The notes: a model not told the origin generated them from the letters alone. Shown: positions 1 to 6,471, numbered from the stretch's first letter. The stretch: DNA of 7,125 bases from an uncultured Eubacteriales bacterium (GCA_900313405.1 OMQY01000008.1:1-7125); one strand, 5' to 3'. Numbers and translations are program-made.

Positions 1-473
1 TCCAGAGTGAAATACGCGGTGCCGTATGTGTAGATCCAGAAGAATCTTCTTCCCGGTGCGTCTTCAGTCAGGTCGATCATAATGACTATACCCGAATTAT
101 CCCTGAAGGAGGAATCGATACACTCACTCTTATACATATCGGAAGCGACCCTCGCATAATCATCATTATCATCCGAGTAGCCGAAGCCGTTATGTTTTGT
201 CGTAAATATCACCACATTGATATCCTTGTCATCGCTGAGTCTCTGAGCATTGCGTTTGATGGTCCTGATCTCTTCGGGCGTAAATATCTTTGCCTCATCG
301 TTGACGAATACATACTTGTCCGCGTGCGTATTCATCAGGATATAGATTCCGGTACACAGTATGATGATCGCCACCATAAGCGAGATCAGACCGATCGATA
401 CCGCATTGAGTTCGGCCATTATGCTCTTCTTGTAGTCTTTGGTCCGCTTGACCGCTATGCTCTTCTTGCTCAT
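1..473 (-). CDS. TPM-domain membrane protein, 3' end outside window
   Basis: This open frame reads from the ATG at 473 to the left edge without a stop, giving 157 visible residues; the C-terminus lies outside the window. A basic N-terminus (residues 1-17, many Lys/Arg) precedes one hydrophobic segment at about 24-47, so it is probably a signal anchor. From about residue 55 the sequence resembles the TPM domain (COG1512, PF04536): VNDEAKIFTPEEIRTI, then NVVIFTT, then DNSGIVIMIDL near 125-135. TPM domains are extracytoplasmic, and their biochemical role in bacteria is not settled. The ATG overlaps the stop of the upstream zinc-ribbon gene as ATGA, which points to translational coupling and a shared job at the membrane. 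The domain call rests on motif reading only. Confidence 0.8.
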   Translation of the reverse strand, partial: MSKKSIAVKRTKDYKKSIMAELNAVSIGLISLMVAIIILCTGIYILMNTHADKYVFVNDEAKIFTPEEIRTIKRNAQRLSDDKDINVVIFTTKHNGFGYSDDNDDYARVASDMYKSECIDSSFRDNSGIVIMIDLTEDAPGRRFFWIYTYGTAYFTL

Positions 474-1648
474 CCGACCATACCTCCCAGTATAAGTCCG
501 ACGATCAGTCTCATGATCACGGCAGTCGCGCCAAGAACAAGGAAGAAGAACAGTATCTTCTTGAGGCGGCTGACAGGCACGATGCCCGCTACTTCACCTG
601 TCTGTCCGTTCATGGCGAACTCATAGTCTTTTCCGAGATACTTGTAGTGCAGGAACCACACGGGCATGAGCGCATAGTCCGCTGTGGGATCGGTAAAAGT
701 GTTGTGTCTTTCCTTGATCCTCACTTCGGTATACTTGTCGGTCGACTTCTTGAACTCTTCATCCATGTATTCCTCTGCCCTCTTCCTGATCCTCGCCTTA
801 AGGTCATCGGCATTCCTGTCGAACCTGTCAGCGAAGAATCCCGGAAGATACGCAGGATTATACGGAATCAGCTCACTGTAGTCATAAGGCTCTACAGCCT
901 CCATCAGATCATCGTCGATCCTGGTCTCGGCATCGAGAGGTATCTTCTTCCAGCTGTACTTTCCCTGCCTTGTCACGTCAAAATACTCGGTAGTCGTCAC
1001 CGTCTTGCTGCCTGTCGTCACAACGTGCCTTACCGTACCCGTCGCGCCCATATTCATCTCACCGTCTATATCGAAAAGCCAAAATGGGACATAAAGGCCG
1101 ATCATCTTGGAGATATTCTTTGCCGATGTGAATCCGAACGGAGTCTTACGTCCCCCCTTGCACCAGTTGAGGAACTTCTGCTCGGCCACATTGCGTCCGT
1201 ATGTAAAAGGAATGATGTACTTGGGTCTGAAACTGCTGGACAGTCTCTGCGATACAAGTGCCGGCGATCCGCAGAACGCACAATACGAAGCGCTGGTATT
1301 ACGGTCAGCCACGACTACGGCACCGCAGCTGTTGCAGATCAGTTCCTGCGCGTTCTCGATATCATCATATTCTGTCTCCGGCTCATCGGCCATGCCGCGG
1401 TCATAGGCTTCTTCTGCTGATGTCGCTTCTTCTCCGAGATCGATCCCGGATCTTAAGACTTTCTTATTCGCGATGACTGAATCGGTTCCCGTAACCTTGT
1501 CTTCGGAGAACCTGGCAAGCGACTGGTCCGTTATGGCAGGATCCGTGGGAAGAAATGAAGCACCGCAATAATCGCAGGTCAACTTCTGCAGATCCGCATC
1601 GAAGATCAGGTTCGCACTGCAGTTCGGGCATTTGATCGTGTCTGCCAT
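470..1648 (-). CDS. Double zinc-ribbon, C-terminally anchored membrane protein
   Basis: The protein has 392 residues. Two zinc ribbons are visible: CPNC at 7-10 with CDYC at 25-28, and CNSC at 105-108 with CAFC at 123-126, joined by an acidic, probably disordered linker (about 40-100). A soluble region of about 230 residues follows (RPKYIIPF at 141, IGLYVPFWLFD at 183), then one hydrophobic segment at about 364-389 at the very C-terminus. This layout matches uncharacterised clostridial proteins usually labelled TFIIB-type zinc-ribbon proteins; that label does not imply a role in transcription. The start is supported by AAGGGAGA just upstream. It lies 58 bp after lysR on the same strand with no terminator between, so it may be partly cotranscribed; a weak -10 (TATACT on the minus strand, 1675-1680) is also present. 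It overlaps the TPM gene by 4 bp. Function unknown. Confidence 0.85.
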   Translation of the reverse strand: MADTIKCPNCSANLIFDADLQKLTCDYCGASFLPTDPAITDQSLARFSEDKVTGTDSVIANKKVLRSGIDLGEEATSAEEAYDRGMADEPETEYDDIENAQELICNSCGAVVVADRNTSASYCAFCGSPALVSQRLSSSFRPKYIIPFTYGRNVAEQKFLNWCKGGRKTPFGFTSAKNISKMIGLYVPFWLFDIDGEMNMGATGTVRHVVTTGSKTVTTTEYFDVTRQGKYSWKKIPLDAETRIDDDLMEAVEPYDYSELIPYNPAYLPGFFADRFDRNADDLKARIRKRAEEYMDEEFKKSTDKYTEVRIKERHNTFTDPTADYALMPVWFLHYKYLGKDYEFAMNGQTGEVAGIVPVSRLKKILFFFLVLGATAVIMRLIVGLILGGMVG

Positions 1649-1706
1649 TATCTGTCTCCCTTATAACTTTTTCGAGTATATGATAACAGATAATGTCGTT
1701 TTTAAC

Positions 1707-2633
1707 TCAGTTTGATACGTTATTCAGATACTTGCTTATCTCATCGAGGTAGGTCTGTGCGAGATCGGACAGGGAAGTGTCTTTACGCATGATATAACCG
1801 ATCTCCATATTGCTGTTCTTGTTCTCTTCATCAGGCTCGAAAGGTATCGCAGTGTAATCATCACCGTTAAGTTCCTCACAGATGATACCCGAGCAGAGAG
1901 TATAGCCGTTAAGTCCGACCATAAGGTTAAGCATGGTGGCTCTGTCACAGGCCTTGATCGTCCTGGGGTACTCATTCGTACTCAGGATCTCTTCGGCATA
2001 GTAGAACGAGCTTGAATCGCCCTGTTCGAACGACAGGTTCGGATACGGCTCGAGCTCCTTGAGCGTTATAGACTTGTTTCCCGCGAGCGGATGAGTCTTG
2101 CTGATATATACAAATGCGCTGCAGTTTGTGAGCGGCCTGAACTCAAGATTGTTGCCCGCAAGCAGCTTAAGGATAGCCTTGCGGTTGAAGTCACTGAGAT
2201 AAAGGATACCGATCTCGGATCTGGTGCCGGCTACATCCGAGATAACATTACGTGTCTCTGTCTCTCTGATCGCGAATTCATAATTATCGGTACCATAGTG
2301 GCTTACCATCTCGACGAAAGCCTTGACCGCAAAAGAATAGTGCTGGGCCGACACGCCGAACTTCTTCTTGATGTTGCCGCCGAAGCCGTACTTGGCCATC
2401 ATATTCTCATACTGTCCGTAGACCTGACGCGCATATCTTATGAATTCTTCACCGTCGTTTGTGAGAGTAGTGCCGCGGCCGGTGCGGTTGAATATCTTGA
2501 TGCCGAGCTCCTTCTCGAGCTCCTTGATGGCACCCGTCAGGGAAGGCTGCGCCACATAGAGCACCTCCGACGCCTTATTAAGTGAACCCGTCTCCGATAT
2601 TACGATAGCATAATGCATCTGCTGTATGGTCAT
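1707..2633 (-). CDS. LysR-type transcriptional regulator, probably of sulfur metabolism
   Basis: The protein has 308 residues, the usual LysR length. The N-terminal winged helix-turn-helix is textbook: MTIQQMHYAIVISETGSLNKA start, then ASEVLYVAQPSLTGAIKELE at 21-40 and LGIKIFNRTGRGTTLT at 43-58. Residues from about 90 to 300 form the periplasmic-binding-like effector domain (GILYLS near 145). GGAGGGG just before the ATG supports the start. It diverges from the rrf2 gene and sits next to cysK and metY. LysR proteins such as CmbR of lactococci and CysB of enterobacteria control cysteine/methionine genes, often sensing O-acetylserine, so a similar role is likely here, but the effector cannot be read from the sequence. 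A candidate dyad for its binding lies in the divergent promoter region. Confidence 0.92.
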   Translation of the reverse strand: MTIQQMHYAIVISETGSLNKASEVLYVAQPSLTGAIKELEKELGIKIFNRTGRGTTLTNDGEEFIRYARQVYGQYENMMAKYGFGGNIKKKFGVSAQHYSFAVKAFVEMVSHYGTDNYEFAIRETETRNVISDVAGTRSEIGILYLSDFNRKAILKLLAGNNLEFRPLTNCSAFVYISKTHPLAGNKSITLKELEPYPNLSFEQGDSSSFYYAEEILSTNEYPRTIKACDRATMLNLMVGLNGYTLCSGIICEELNGDDYTAIPFEPDEENKNSNMEIGYIMRKDTSLSDLAQTYLDEISKYLNNVSN

Positions 2634-2690
2634 AGTCGCCCCTCCGCGCCTCGTTCGTCCCCGGACGGCGCCGAAGTCCTACGAGTTTGA

Positions 2691-2700
2691 TAGGTTTTCA
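2691..2700 (-). promoter_or_regulatory. Copy of TGAAAACCTA at the lysR transcription start
   Basis: Read on the minus strand this is TGAAAACCTA, identical to 2789-2798 on the plus strand. It lies directly after the lysR -10 box, over the expected start of transcription, where a bound repressor would block initiation. It is a predicted operator; the cognate protein could be the Rrf2 or the LysR regulator. Confidence 0.4.
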
Positions 2701-2703
2701 CAT

Positions 2704-2732
2704 AATATAAAGGACTCACGCGACGGTGTCAA
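2704..2732 (-). promoter_or_regulatory. Promoter of lysR (sigma-A type)
   Basis: On the minus strand TTGACA (2732-2727) is followed after exactly 17 bp by TATATT (2709-2704). This is close to the sigma-A consensus and places the transcription start near 2697, about 64 bp before the lysR ATG. Confidence 0.8.
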
Positions 2733-2746
2733 CTGACCGATCTTAG

Positions 2747-2786
2747 TTTGAATAACAAAAATCAAATATCTTAAATGCTTGATATT
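2747..2786. promoter_or_regulatory. Two dyads with 10-bp spacers, candidate LysR-type binding sites
   Basis: AATATC (2765-2770) and GATATT (2781-2786) form a perfect inverted repeat with a 10-bp spacer. An overlapping dyad TTTGA (2747-2751) and TCAAA (2762-2766) has the same spacer length. Partial dyads of this size (T-N11-A, ATC-N9-GAT types) are typical of LysR regulators. The right dyad ends two bases before the rrf2 -35 box, the usual position for activation of the divergent gene. The site assignment is inference. Confidence 0.4.
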
Positions 2787-2787
2787 C

Positions 2788-2816
2788 TTGAAAACCTACA
2801 AAATCAGTAGTATTAT
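2788..2816 (+). promoter_or_regulatory. Promoter of the rrf2-family gene, with operator-like repeats inside
   Basis: TTGAAA (2788-2793), a 17-bp spacer and TATTAT (2811-2816) form a good sigma-A promoter; transcription would start near 2823. The spacer holds CTAC-N7-GTAG (2796-2810), and CCTA (2795-2798) is mirrored by TAGG (2816-2819). TGAAAACCTA (2789-2798) covers the -35 box and repeats in inverted orientation at the lysR start site. Such overlap suggests autoregulation by repression. Confidence 0.7.
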
Positions 2817-2848
2817 AGGAGCATCTTTTTTTACGAAAGGTCGATATT

Positions 2849-3289
2849 ATGAAGATCTCCACCAAAGGTCGCTACGCGCTTCGCATGCTCGTCGATCTTG
2901 CCGATCACAGAAGCGAAGGATATATAGCACTCAAGACGATCGCCGAGCGCCAGGATATTTCCAAGAAATACCTCGAGCAGATCGTTCCCATCCTCACCAG
3001 GTCAGACATTCTCCTGACCAACCGCGGATTCCAGGGCGGCTACATGCTCGGCAAGGATCCGGCGCACATCACTGTCGGTGAGATCCTGCGTCTGACCGAG
3101 GGCAGTCTCGAGATCGTCAACTGCATCATATCCGACGGTAGGAACACATGTAGCCGAAGCGCCGACTGTCCCACACTTCCCGTCTGGGCAGGTCTCAACA
3201 AGGTCATCAACGACTACCTCGACAGCATCACTTTGCAAGACATTGTCGACCAGGCAGCGGAACATTTCGCCGATGACTATATGATCTGA
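2849..3289 (+). CDS. Rrf2 family regulator, IscR/CymR-like
   Basis: The protein has 146 residues and the classic Rrf2 opening MKISTKGRYALRMLVDLA. The helix-turn-helix spans about 27-50 (LKTIAERQDISKKYLEQI) and the wing is RGFQGGYML at 59-67. Three cysteines at 92, 101 and 107 occupy the region where IscR and NsrR bind an iron-sulfur cluster; B. subtilis CymR, the cysteine-metabolism repressor of this family, lacks such a set. In B. subtilis CymR represses sulfur genes in complex with CysK, and cysK is the next gene here, convergent. It may therefore be a CymR-like repressor, a cluster-sensing IscR-like protein, or combine both traits. GAAAGG sits 8 bp before the ATG. It is monocistronic, ending in a strong terminator. 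Confidence 0.9.
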   Translation: MKISTKGRYALRMLVDLADHRSEGYIALKTIAERQDISKKYLEQIVPILTRSDILLTNRGFQGGYMLGKDPAHITVGEILRLTEGSLEIVNCIISDGRNTCSRSADCPTLPVWAGLNKVINDYLDSITLQDIVDQAAEHFADDYMI

Positions 3290-3298
3290 AGATCTCCG

Positions 3299-3326
3299 GC
3301 CTGAGCATTGAAGCTCAGGCTTTTTT
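3299..3326 (+). terminator. Intrinsic terminator of the rrf2-family gene
   Basis: An 8-bp perfect stem (GCCTGAGC at 3299-3306, GCTCAGGC at 3313-3320) with a 6-base loop is followed by TTTTTT. It starts 10 bp after the rrf2 stop. Confidence 0.92.
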
Positions 3327-3351
3327 GTTGCTCACGGGAGCGCCGACACAC

Positions 3352-3383
3352 AAAAAAGCCTGCCGCATCTGAAGCGACAGGCT
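3352..3383 (-). terminator. Intrinsic terminator of cysK
   Basis: On the minus strand a 10-bp stem (3383-3374 with 3366-3357, one G-U pair) and a 7-base loop are followed by a T run (3357-3352). It lies 30 bp after the cysK stop and faces the rrf2 terminator, so the convergent genes are insulated. Confidence 0.9.
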
Positions 3384-3412
3384 TTCGTGTATCTTCGCAA
3401 TATGTTTGCTTA

Positions 3413-4345
3413 TCAGTTCTCGGAGAACATAGGTGTGGACAGATATCTGTCACCTGTATCAGGCAGGAGAGCAACGATGTTCTTGCCTGCGAACTCAGGT
3501 CTCTTGGCAATCTGTGTTGCGGCCCATACAGCTGCGCCTGCGGAGATACCTACAAGGAGACCTTCCTTACGTGCAAGCTCGCGGCCTGTAGCGAAAGCAT
3601 CCTCATTCTCAACTGCGATGACCTCGTCATAAACATCCGTGTTAAGTGTATCCGGTACGAAGCCGGCACCGATTCCCTGTATCTTATGGGGACCTGCCTG
3701 ACCCTTGGAGAGGACAGGAGAGCCCGCAGGCTCTACAGCGATAACCTTAAGGTCGGGATTCTTGCTCTTCAGGAACTCACCTACACCGGTGATCGTTCCG
3801 CCTGTACCGATACCTGCAACGAATACATCCACCTTACCCTCGAGGTCTTCCCAGATCTCGGGACCTGTTGTTGCCTTGTGGATAGCAGGGTTAGCAGGGT
3901 TCGTGAACTGGCTGGGGATGAAGCTTCCCTCAGTCTGAGCTGCAAGTTCGTCTGCCTTGGCGATGGCACCCTTCATTCCCTTGGAACCGTCTGTGAGTAC
4001 GAGTTCCGCGCCGTATGCCTTAAGGAGGTTTCTTCTCTCTACGCTCATCGTCTCAGGCATTGTGAGGATGATCCTGTATCCTCTTGCTGCTGCTACGGCT
4101 GCCAGACCGATACCCGTGTTACCGGAAGTAGGCTCGATGATCGTAGCGCCGGGCTTAAGAAGGCCCTTTGCCTCTGCATCGTCGATCATTGCCTTTGCGA
4201 TCCTGTCCTTAACGCTTCCTGCCGGGTTAAAGTACTCGAGCTTTGCAAAAACGTTAGCGCCCAGATTATGCTTGGAGCTGTAGTTGTTGAGCTTAAGGAT
4301 AGGGGTGCCGCCGATAAGATCTGTAATCTTCTGATATACTGCCAT
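3413..4345 (-). CDS. cysK: Cysteine synthase A (O-acetylserine sulfhydrylase)
   Basis: CysK makes L-cysteine from O-acetyl-L-serine and sulfide in the cytoplasm, using PLP. The 310 residues match the family length. Lys46 in NPAGSVKDR is the PLP Schiff-base lysine. PTSGNTGIG at 72-80 is the substrate-carboxylate loop, GIGTGGT at 178-184 binds the PLP phosphate, GISAGA at 266-271 carries the serine that contacts the PLP ring nitrogen, and PDTGDRYLS at 295-303 is the C-terminal signature. [11 protein letters not shown] at 221-231 is typical of CysK rather than cystathionine beta-synthase. The start has AGGAGG 7 bp upstream. It has its own strong promoter, overlapped by half-sites that may bind the neighbouring Rrf2 regulator. 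In B. subtilis CysK also acts as a corepressor partner of CymR; this is known of the family, not shown here. Confidence 0.97.
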   Translation of the reverse strand: MAVYQKITDLIGGTPILKLNNYSSKHNLGANVFAKLEYFNPAGSVKDRIAKAMIDDAEAKGLLKPGATIIEPTSGNTGIGLAAVAAARGYRIILTMPETMSVERRNLLKAYGAELVLTDGSKGMKGAIAKADELAAQTEGSFIPSQFTNPANPAIHKATTGPEIWEDLEGKVDVFVAGIGTGGTITGVGEFLKSKNPDLKVIAVEPAGSPVLSKGQAGPHKIQGIGAGFVPDTLNTDVYDEVIAVENEDAFATGRELARKEGLLVGISAGAAVWAATQIAKRPEFAGKNIVALLPDTGDRYLSTPMFSEN

Positions 4346-4390
4346 TTTAATATCCTCCTGATATAGCCGTCGGACTTGATGCTTGTATTT

Positions 4391-4452
4391 CCTACAATGC
4401 CTACGGTTTTTATAGGATTATTTTAAGTACACCTATTTATGTTGTCAATAGG
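4391..4452. promoter_or_regulatory. CCTA/TAGG half-site cluster over the cysK promoter
   Basis: CCTAT (4432-4436) and ATAGG (4448-4452) form an inverted repeat with an 11-bp spacer whose right arm adjoins and overlaps the cysK -35. CCTA (4400-4403) and TAGG (4413-4416) form a second dyad immediately downstream of the -10, and another CCTA lies at 4391-4394. The same half-sites occur in the rrf2 promoter. The position fits repression by the Rrf2/CymR-like protein; this is inferred, not shown. Confidence 0.45.
4420..4448 (-). promoter_or_regulatory. Promoter of cysK (sigma-A type)
   Basis: On the minus strand TTGACA (4448-4443), a 17-bp spacer and TAAAAT (4425-4420) give a near-consensus promoter with a start near 4413. 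The leader of about 68 bases ends with AGGAGG before the cysK ATG. Confidence 0.85.
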
Positions 4453-4462
4453 CTTTTCGAAA

Positions 4463-4500
4463 ATAACCTCCACCTTCTGTTATAACCTCAGCCTATAACC
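4463..4500 (+). repeat. Three ATAACC direct repeats upstream of metY
   Basis: ATAACC occurs at 4463-4468, 4482-4487 and 4495-4500, the first two extended to ATAACCTC; the middle copy is part of the palindrome GTTATAAC. They lie about 110-150 bp before the metY ATG and upstream of the cysK promoter. They could be activator sites for metY. I could not find a convincing -35/-10 pair for metY between them and its start. Confidence 0.35.
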
Positions 4501-4612
4501 CAGTATCGACCTTTGAATATGGCACGTTGCACTCAAGGGCCTTACAATCGACTCATAAATCAAACGGAGCACCAAGAGCCCCGACGACACCAAAGAAAAG
4601 AGGTACAAAACA

Positions 4613-5908
4613 ATGGCTTACACTTACAACAACAACTACAAGTTCGAGACTATCCAGCTTCACGCAGGACAGGAGAATCCGGATCCCTCTACAGATGCAA
4701 GAGCAGTTCCGATCTATCTGACATCTTCTTACGTTTTCCACAACTCCAAGCACGCAGCTGACAGATTCGGTCTTCGCGATGCAGGTAACATCTACGGAAG
4801 ACTTACAAATCCTACACAGGGCGTCTTCGAGGAGAGGATCGCAGCACTCGAGGGAGGCGTTGCAGCATTGGCAGTCAGCTCCGGCGCAGCAGCCATAACC
4901 TATGCGATCCAGGCAGCCGCTCACGCAGGCAACCACGTCGTAGCGGCTAACAACATCTACGGCGGCACATTCAATCTCCTGAAGCACACGCTTCCTGATT
5001 ACGGTATTGAGACTACTTTCGTTGATCCGTTCGACGAGGCCGCTGTAGAAGCAGCTTTCCGTGACAACACATCAGCAGTTATCATCGAGACACTCGGCAA
5101 TCCTAATTCCGAAGTAGTCGATATCGAGGCTATCGCCAAGATCGCTCACGCTCACAAGGTTCCGCTCATCGTTGATAATACTTTCGCTACTCCTTACCTC
5201 GTAAGACCTATCGAGTACGGTGCAGATATCGTAGTTCATTCCGCCACAAAGTTCATCGGCGGTCACGGAACGACTATCGGCGGTGTTATCGTTGATTCCG
5301 GTAAGTTCGACTGGATCGCAAGCGGCAAGCACTCCTGGCTCACAGAGAACAATGTCAGCTATCACGGCGTAAGCTTCGCACGCGACGTAGGAGCCGCTGC
5401 ATATGTTACATATATCAGAGCTATCCTGCTCCGTGATACGGGCTCAACACTCTCCCCCGTTCATGCTTTCGTATTCCTTCAGGGACTTGAGACACTGTCT
5501 CTTCGTGTAGAGCGCCATGTGGAGAATGCTCTTAAGGTAGCTCAGTTCCTGGCATCGCGTCCCGAGGTCGAGAAGGTCAACCATCCCTCACTTTCAACGG
5601 ATCCCAAGCAGCAGGCTCTGTACGCCAAGTACTACCCCAACGGCGGCGGATCCATCTTCACCTTCGAGATCAAGGGCGGTGCCGCTGAGGCTCAGACATT
5701 CATTGACAAGCTCAATCTCTTCTCACTCCTCGCTAATGTAGCAGATGTTAAGTCGCTCGCTATCCATCCGGCTTCAACGACTCACTCCGAGGACAGCGAA
5801 GAAGAGCTTGCAGAACAGGGCATCAAGCCTAACACCATCCGTCTGTCGATCGGAACCGAGCATATCGACGATATTATTGCCGATCTAAAGCAGGCTTTCG
5901 AGAGCTGA
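4613..5908 (+). CDS. metY: O-acetylhomoserine sulfhydrylase (aminocarboxypropyltransferase)
   Basis: MetY is a cytoplasmic PLP enzyme of the Cys/Met metabolism (cystathionine gamma-synthase) family that forms homocysteine from O-acetyl-L-homoserine and sulfide, the direct route to methionine. The 431 residues match MetY and are longer than MetB or MetC. Seen in order: the N-terminal FETIQLHAGQ at 11-20, YGRLTNPT at 61-68 (PLP phosphate contacts), SSGAAA at 89-94, VDNTFATP at 187-194 with Asp188 to the PLP ring nitrogen, SATKFIGGHGT at 210-220 with Lys213 as the Schiff-base lysine, HPASTTHS at 385-392 and RLSIGTEH at 410-417 with Arg410 for the substrate carboxylate. AAGAGG lies about 9 bp before the ATG. 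It diverges from cysK and ends in a strong terminator. Side activity as a cysteine synthase is known in some homologues. Confidence 0.96.
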   Translation: MAYTYNNNYKFETIQLHAGQENPDPSTDARAVPIYLTSSYVFHNSKHAADRFGLRDAGNIYGRLTNPTQGVFEERIAALEGGVAALAVSSGAAAITYAIQAAAHAGNHVVAANNIYGGTFNLLKHTLPDYGIETTFVDPFDEAAVEAAFRDNTSAVIIETLGNPNSEVVDIEAIAKIAHAHKVPLIVDNTFATPYLVRPIEYGADIVVHSATKFIGGHGTTIGGVIVDSGKFDWIASGKHSWLTENNVSYHGVSFARDVGAAAYVTYIRAILLRDTGSTLSPVHAFVFLQGLETLSLRVERHVENALKVAQFLASRPEVEKVNHPSLSTDPKQQALYAKYYPNGGGSIFTFEIKGGAAEAQTFIDKLNLFSLLANVADVKSLAIHPASTTHSEDSEEELAEQGIKPNTIRLSIGTEHIDDIIADLKQAFES

Positions 5909-5938
5909 TACGCGCTTCGGGTCTGCCGTAAGTGTAAG

Positions 5939-5977
5939 AACAAGGGCTGCATCATCATCTGATGCAGCTCTTGTTTT
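5939..5977 (+). terminator. Intrinsic terminator of metY
   Basis: A long stem pairs 5939-5954 with 5960-5975 (16 bp including one G-U) around a 5-base loop TCATC. It includes GCTGCATCA/TGATGCAGC and AACAAG/CTTGTT, and ends in TTTT. It lies 30 bp after the metY stop. Confidence 0.9.
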
Positions 5978-6003
5978 CCGGGGAAGCACCGACGGATCGC
6001 AGA

Positions 6004-6012
6004 TGGTATAAT
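6004..6012 (+). promoter_or_regulatory. Extended -10 promoter of the Nif11-leader peptide gene
   Basis: TGGTATAAT is a perfect TGN-TATAAT extended -10 element. No good -35 box stands 17 bp upstream, which extended -10 promoters tolerate. The start would be near 6019, giving a leader of about 48 bases. It lies just after the metY terminator, so the peptide gene is independently transcribed. Confidence 0.65.
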
Positions 6013-6066
6013 GAAAAGGAAGATTCGCTGACCTGTATCAATCATCGATCGTATGGGAGGTTAAAC

Positions 6067-6390
6067 ATGAAGACAGCTAAGGAGTTCATCGAGAGACTTA
6101 AGACGGATGAGGAATTTGCCAAGGAAGTCGGGAAAGAAGCATCGGGTGTGATCGAGGCAGGCGAGAACGATTACCACAAAGTCTTTATCCCCATCGCGGC
6201 AAAACACGGGTACGAAGTAACACCCGAGGACCTTGATTCCCTCTATGAGGAAGAGAACAAGGTGCTGTCGGAAGAAGAATTGGGAAAAGTCGCCGGCGGG
6301 TCAACTCCTGTCTGCGGCATTATAATCGTATCTATCGGAACGGTAAACCTGACAAGCCTGATCTATTCGATAATCGATAATGCCGATTAA
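6067..6390 (+). CDS. Nif11-leader RiPP precursor peptide (orphan)
   Basis: The protein has 107 residues. The first 78 resemble the Nif11-like leader (TIGR03798 type): MKTAKEFIERLKTDEEFAKE at 1-20, then FIPIAAKHGYEVTPEDLDSL at 40-59 and LSEEELGKVAGG at 67-78. VAGG is a double-glycine site cut by peptidase-containing ABC exporters. The predicted core, 79-107, has 29 residues: one Cys (83), Ser/Thr at 79, 80, 89, 92, 96, 97 and 101, a very hydrophobic middle and an acidic end (DNAD). Such peptides become ribosomally made, modified products. With one Cys, no multi-ring lanthipeptide is possible. No modification enzyme, protease or exporter is in the window, so processing would act in trans or lie elsewhere. 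The start is set by GGGAGG 7 bases before the ATG; the frame is open back to 5962, but that part overlaps the metY terminator and the promoter. Confidence 0.85.
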   Translation: MKTAKEFIERLKTDEEFAKEVGKEASGVIEAGENDYHKVFIPIAAKHGYEVTPEDLDSLYEEENKVLSEEELGKVAGGSTPVCGIIIVSIGTVNLTSLIYSIIDNAD

Positions 6391-6416
6391 GAAGGTCTGT
6401 CACCACAAAACACAAC

Positions 6417-6451
6417 AAAAAGAAGGTGTTTCCCTATCGGAAACACCTTCT
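6417..6451 (-). terminator. Intrinsic terminator of rpsU, perhaps bidirectional
   Basis: A perfect 13-bp stem pairs 6421-6433 with 6439-6451 around a 5-base loop. On the minus strand it runs into TTTTTGTTGTG, giving a good terminator 21 bp after rpsU. On the plus strand the tail is only TTCTTCGATT-like, so termination of the peptide gene 30 bp upstream would be weaker. Confidence 0.88.
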
Positions 6452-6471
6452 TCGATTATACGGGTTAATAA

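Noticed and set aside
192..1420. Open frames on the plus strand opposite the zinc-ribbon and TPM genes
   Set aside because: They overlap well-supported minus-strand genes, have no ribosome binding sites and resemble no protein family.
3308..4366. A long open frame (352 codons) on the plus strand opposite cysK
   Set aside because: It is antisense to a full-length cysK with all catalytic motifs, crosses both terminators, is Cys-rich with no recognisable domain and has no ribosome binding site. It is a shadow of cysK codon bias.
4500..4612. SAM riboswitch or T-box leader before metY
   Set aside because: Such leaders are common before methionine genes in Bacillota, but I see no conserved T-box sequence, no S-box helices and no terminator hairpin before the ATG.
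5962..6066. An upstream ATG that would extend the Nif11-leader peptide by 35 residues
   Set aside because: The extension overlaps the metY terminator stem and the peptide's own extended -10 promoter and has no ribosome binding site, while the ATG at 6067 has GGGAGG and starts the Nif11 leader exactly.
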